Source: Sulfurimonas sp. | Lineage (GTDB): Bacteria; Campylobacterota; Campylobacteria; Campylobacterales; Sulfurimonadaceae | Assembly (NCBI GenBank): GCA_016764205.1 | Contig: JAESSH010000014.1 | Coordinates: forward strand, 11,543 to 18,760 | Reading direction: 5' to 3' | Length of the DNA stretch: 7,218 nt | Shown here: positions 5,824-7,218 of the stretch, in pieces | How the letters are laid out: the number at the start of each line of letters is the position of its first letter | How positions within the stretch are numbered: the stretch's first letter is position 1 | Notes under the pieces: generated by a model | Told to the model about the DNA's origin: nothing | Database searches by the model: none | What the model saw: only the letters and a program-made list of their open reading frames with translations | Program-made: the position numbers and the translations under genes

Positions 5824-7218
5824 CTATGACATCTCTTGCGTATAAATAACGACTTTATTTCTACCAGTTGTTTTTGCTTGATAAAGTGCAGTGTCTGCAA
5901 GTTTAATACACTTCCAGATAGTATTACCGTCTTGAGGAAAGGTAGCTATACCAATACTCATAGTTTTTTGCATTGTTTCACCCTCACCAACATCAAAGAT
6001 GAGTTTAGAAAAATTTTCATGGATTTCTTTTGCTACTTTCATTGTTCCGTTCTTATCAGCATTGTATAAGAGTACAATAAATTCTTCTCCTCCATAGCGA
6101 ATAGCAAAATCAGACTCCCTAATGCTTTGTTTTAACAGATCCCCAATAGCTACAATAACCTTGTCCCCCATAGCATGCCCATAGGTGTCATTTACTAATT
6201 TAAAAAAGTCCACATCAAGCATAAGTATGCTATAGGTTTTATTTTCCCTTTGTGTTTGGCTCATAATTTTACTCATAAACTCTTCTAAAAATCTTCTATT
6301 ATACAGTCCCGTCATTGCATCTCTTAAAGAAGTATCTCGAAGTTTATCCATCAGAATTTTACTTTCAATAACTGGTTTTGCAGCTTCAAAATAGTTTTTT
6401 ATACTTGCTATTTGCATATTGATTTCGTTGAGCTCTTTTTCATCTTTTGTAGTAATAGAGAGAACAAGACTAGCATCTTCATTAATTCTAAAAGGTATAC
6501 AAAGGTACTGTATTCCATTTGCAGAACATGCCTGACATAAATTAAGAAACTCGCTTGATATAACATCACTTTTTGTTCGATGTGCTCGACAGTTATTAGA
6601 ATCTTCATCAGCACTGTCAAAACAAATACTTTTACCAGAGCTAATATAAATGAGATTTCTCTTTGATGTAGTATTATTTACTTCATAGAGTGCAAAATGT
6701 TGTATAGCATATTTTATTTGCAGTACATCCACAATTCTTTGATAAATAGCATCTTTAGATATATCTAATTCTATAGTCTTTTTAAATTTATAGATATCAG
6801 CAAGTTCATTAATAATAGTTTTGGCTTCGTGAAGAGGATCATTGGATATGATATTACTACTTGGTATAAATGTAGCAAGAGTAAACTTAATAGTGCCAAA
6901 GGCTTCTTGTATTTTTGAAAAAAGACTATTCATTTGTAAAACAAGTTCTTTTGCTTCACCTGTAACAGTATGGGTACTAAATTTATGTGTGAAGTCTCCG
7001 CGGTATGCTTTTTTGACTCCTTCTTGCATGTTTGAGAAGAGCTTTATATAAGGAGATAAATATTTATTTAATAAAACAAGGACAAAAATTGTGAAAAGAA
7101 GATTGATGCCTAAGATTCTAACAATACTAAGCATGCCATCGGTTCTTGTATGGCTAATATCAAACTCCATACTAATCGCACCAAGTGTATCTCCTCTTTG
7201 TGCATTATGACAAGATAA
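5824..7218 (-). CDS. Membrane sensory diguanylate cyclase (periplasmic heme-type sensor, HAMP, GAF-like, GGDEF), 5' end outside window
   Basis: The frame is open to the right edge, so the N-terminus is missing; ATG at 7170 is internal and has no suitably spaced ribosome site. Visible residues 1-16 read LSCHNAQRGDTLGAIS. CH followed by RGDTLGA resembles the CxxCH heme site of DUF3365/Tll0287-like periplasmic sensors, with the first Cys just off the window. A transmembrane helix follows (about 31-53), then HAMP (54-107) and a GAF-like region with cysteines at 199, 210, 228, 231 and 240 (CRAHR, CQAC, YLCIPF). The C-terminal GGDEF domain has DVDFFKLVNDTYGH, the active-site GGEEF (376-380) and an intact inhibitory I-site RESD (367-370). 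It should make c-di-GMP under product inhibition. It converges on mrp and shares its terminator. Cyclase activity is well supported; the signal is inferred. Confidence 0.9.
   Translation of the reverse strand, partial: LSCHNAQRGDTLGAISMEFDISHTRTDGMLSIVRILGINLLFTIFVLVLLNKYLSPYIKLFSNMQEGVKKAYRGDFTHKFSTHTVTGEAKELVLQMNSLFSKIQEAFGTIKFTLATFIPSSNIISNDPLHEAKTIINELADIYKFKKTIELDISKDAIYQRIVDVLQIKYAIQHFALYEVNNTTSKRNLIYISSGKSICFDSADEDSNNCRAHRTKSDVISSEFLNLCQACSANGIQYLCIPFRINEDASLVLSITTKDEKELNEINMQIASIKNYFEAAKPVIESKILMDKLRDTSLRDAMTGLYNRRFLEEFMSKIMSQTQRENKTYSILMLDVDFFKLVNDTYGHAMGDKVIVAIGDLLKQSIRESDFAIRYGGEEFIVLLYNADKNGTMKVAKEIHENFSKLIFDVGEGETMQKTMSIGIATFPQDGNTIWKCIKLADTALYQAKTTGRNKVVIYTQEMS

Noticed and set aside
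6408..7051. Short ORFs (70 residues minus, 69 residues plus) inside the GGDEF gene
   Set aside because: They are alternative-frame shadows of a continuous HAMP-GAF-GGDEF frame.

Overview
The window looks like chromosomal DNA from a free-living Campylobacterota (epsilonproteobacterium), most likely close to Sulfurimonas. The evidence is AT-rich DNA, a fused IspDF enzyme followed directly by an HP1021/CemR-type orphan response regulator, a divergently placed Mrp-family ATPase, and a heme-type sensory diguanylate cyclase. From memory, the neighbourhood matches Campylobacter jejuni Cj1606c-Cj1609 (mrp, ispDF, regulator, sulfate adenylyltransferase-like) and Helicobacter pylori HP1020-HP1021. The genus call is an inference.

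Layout. Positions 1-2708 hold a tightly packed minus-strand operon, ispDF > cemR > ATP-sulfurylase-like gene. Consecutive genes overlap by 4 and 23 bases, and the first two genes probably both start with TTG. A clear TATAAT box at 2742-2747 (minus) drives it. Positions 2709-2902 are a divergent promoter region that also carries a strong but apparently useless Shine-Dalgarno with a two-codon ORF and a 10-bp direct repeat. thiC occupies 2903-4297 (+). The 298-bp gap to mrp is unusually structured: an AT-rich 14-bp hairpin, two tandem 87-bp imperfect repeats (90-bp period) with internal hairpins, and a terminator-like hairpin only 28 bp before the mrp start. mrp runs 4596-5762 (+). It converges on a membrane diguanylate cyclase gene (5824 to beyond the right edge, minus), with a bidirectional terminator between them.

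Function. IspDF makes the MEP-pathway intermediate for isoprenoids. ThiC makes the thiamine pyrimidine using a 4Fe-4S cluster, and Mrp is an Fe-S cluster carrier, so these neighbours share an iron-sulfur theme. CemR-type regulators control energy and redox metabolism in this phylum. The GGDEF protein makes c-di-GMP in response to a periplasmic, probably heme-linked, signal.

The most notable points are proteins that have lost or moved their signature residues. The receiver domain has Ser at the phospho-acceptor position. The ATP-sulfurylase homologue has three substitutions in its QxRN...HxxH active-site motif. The Mrp protein lacks the usual CxxC, and all four of its cysteines sit in a C-terminal CGTGCGCH tail. 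The tandem structured repeat before mrp is the best candidate for an undescribed RNA or regulatory element.
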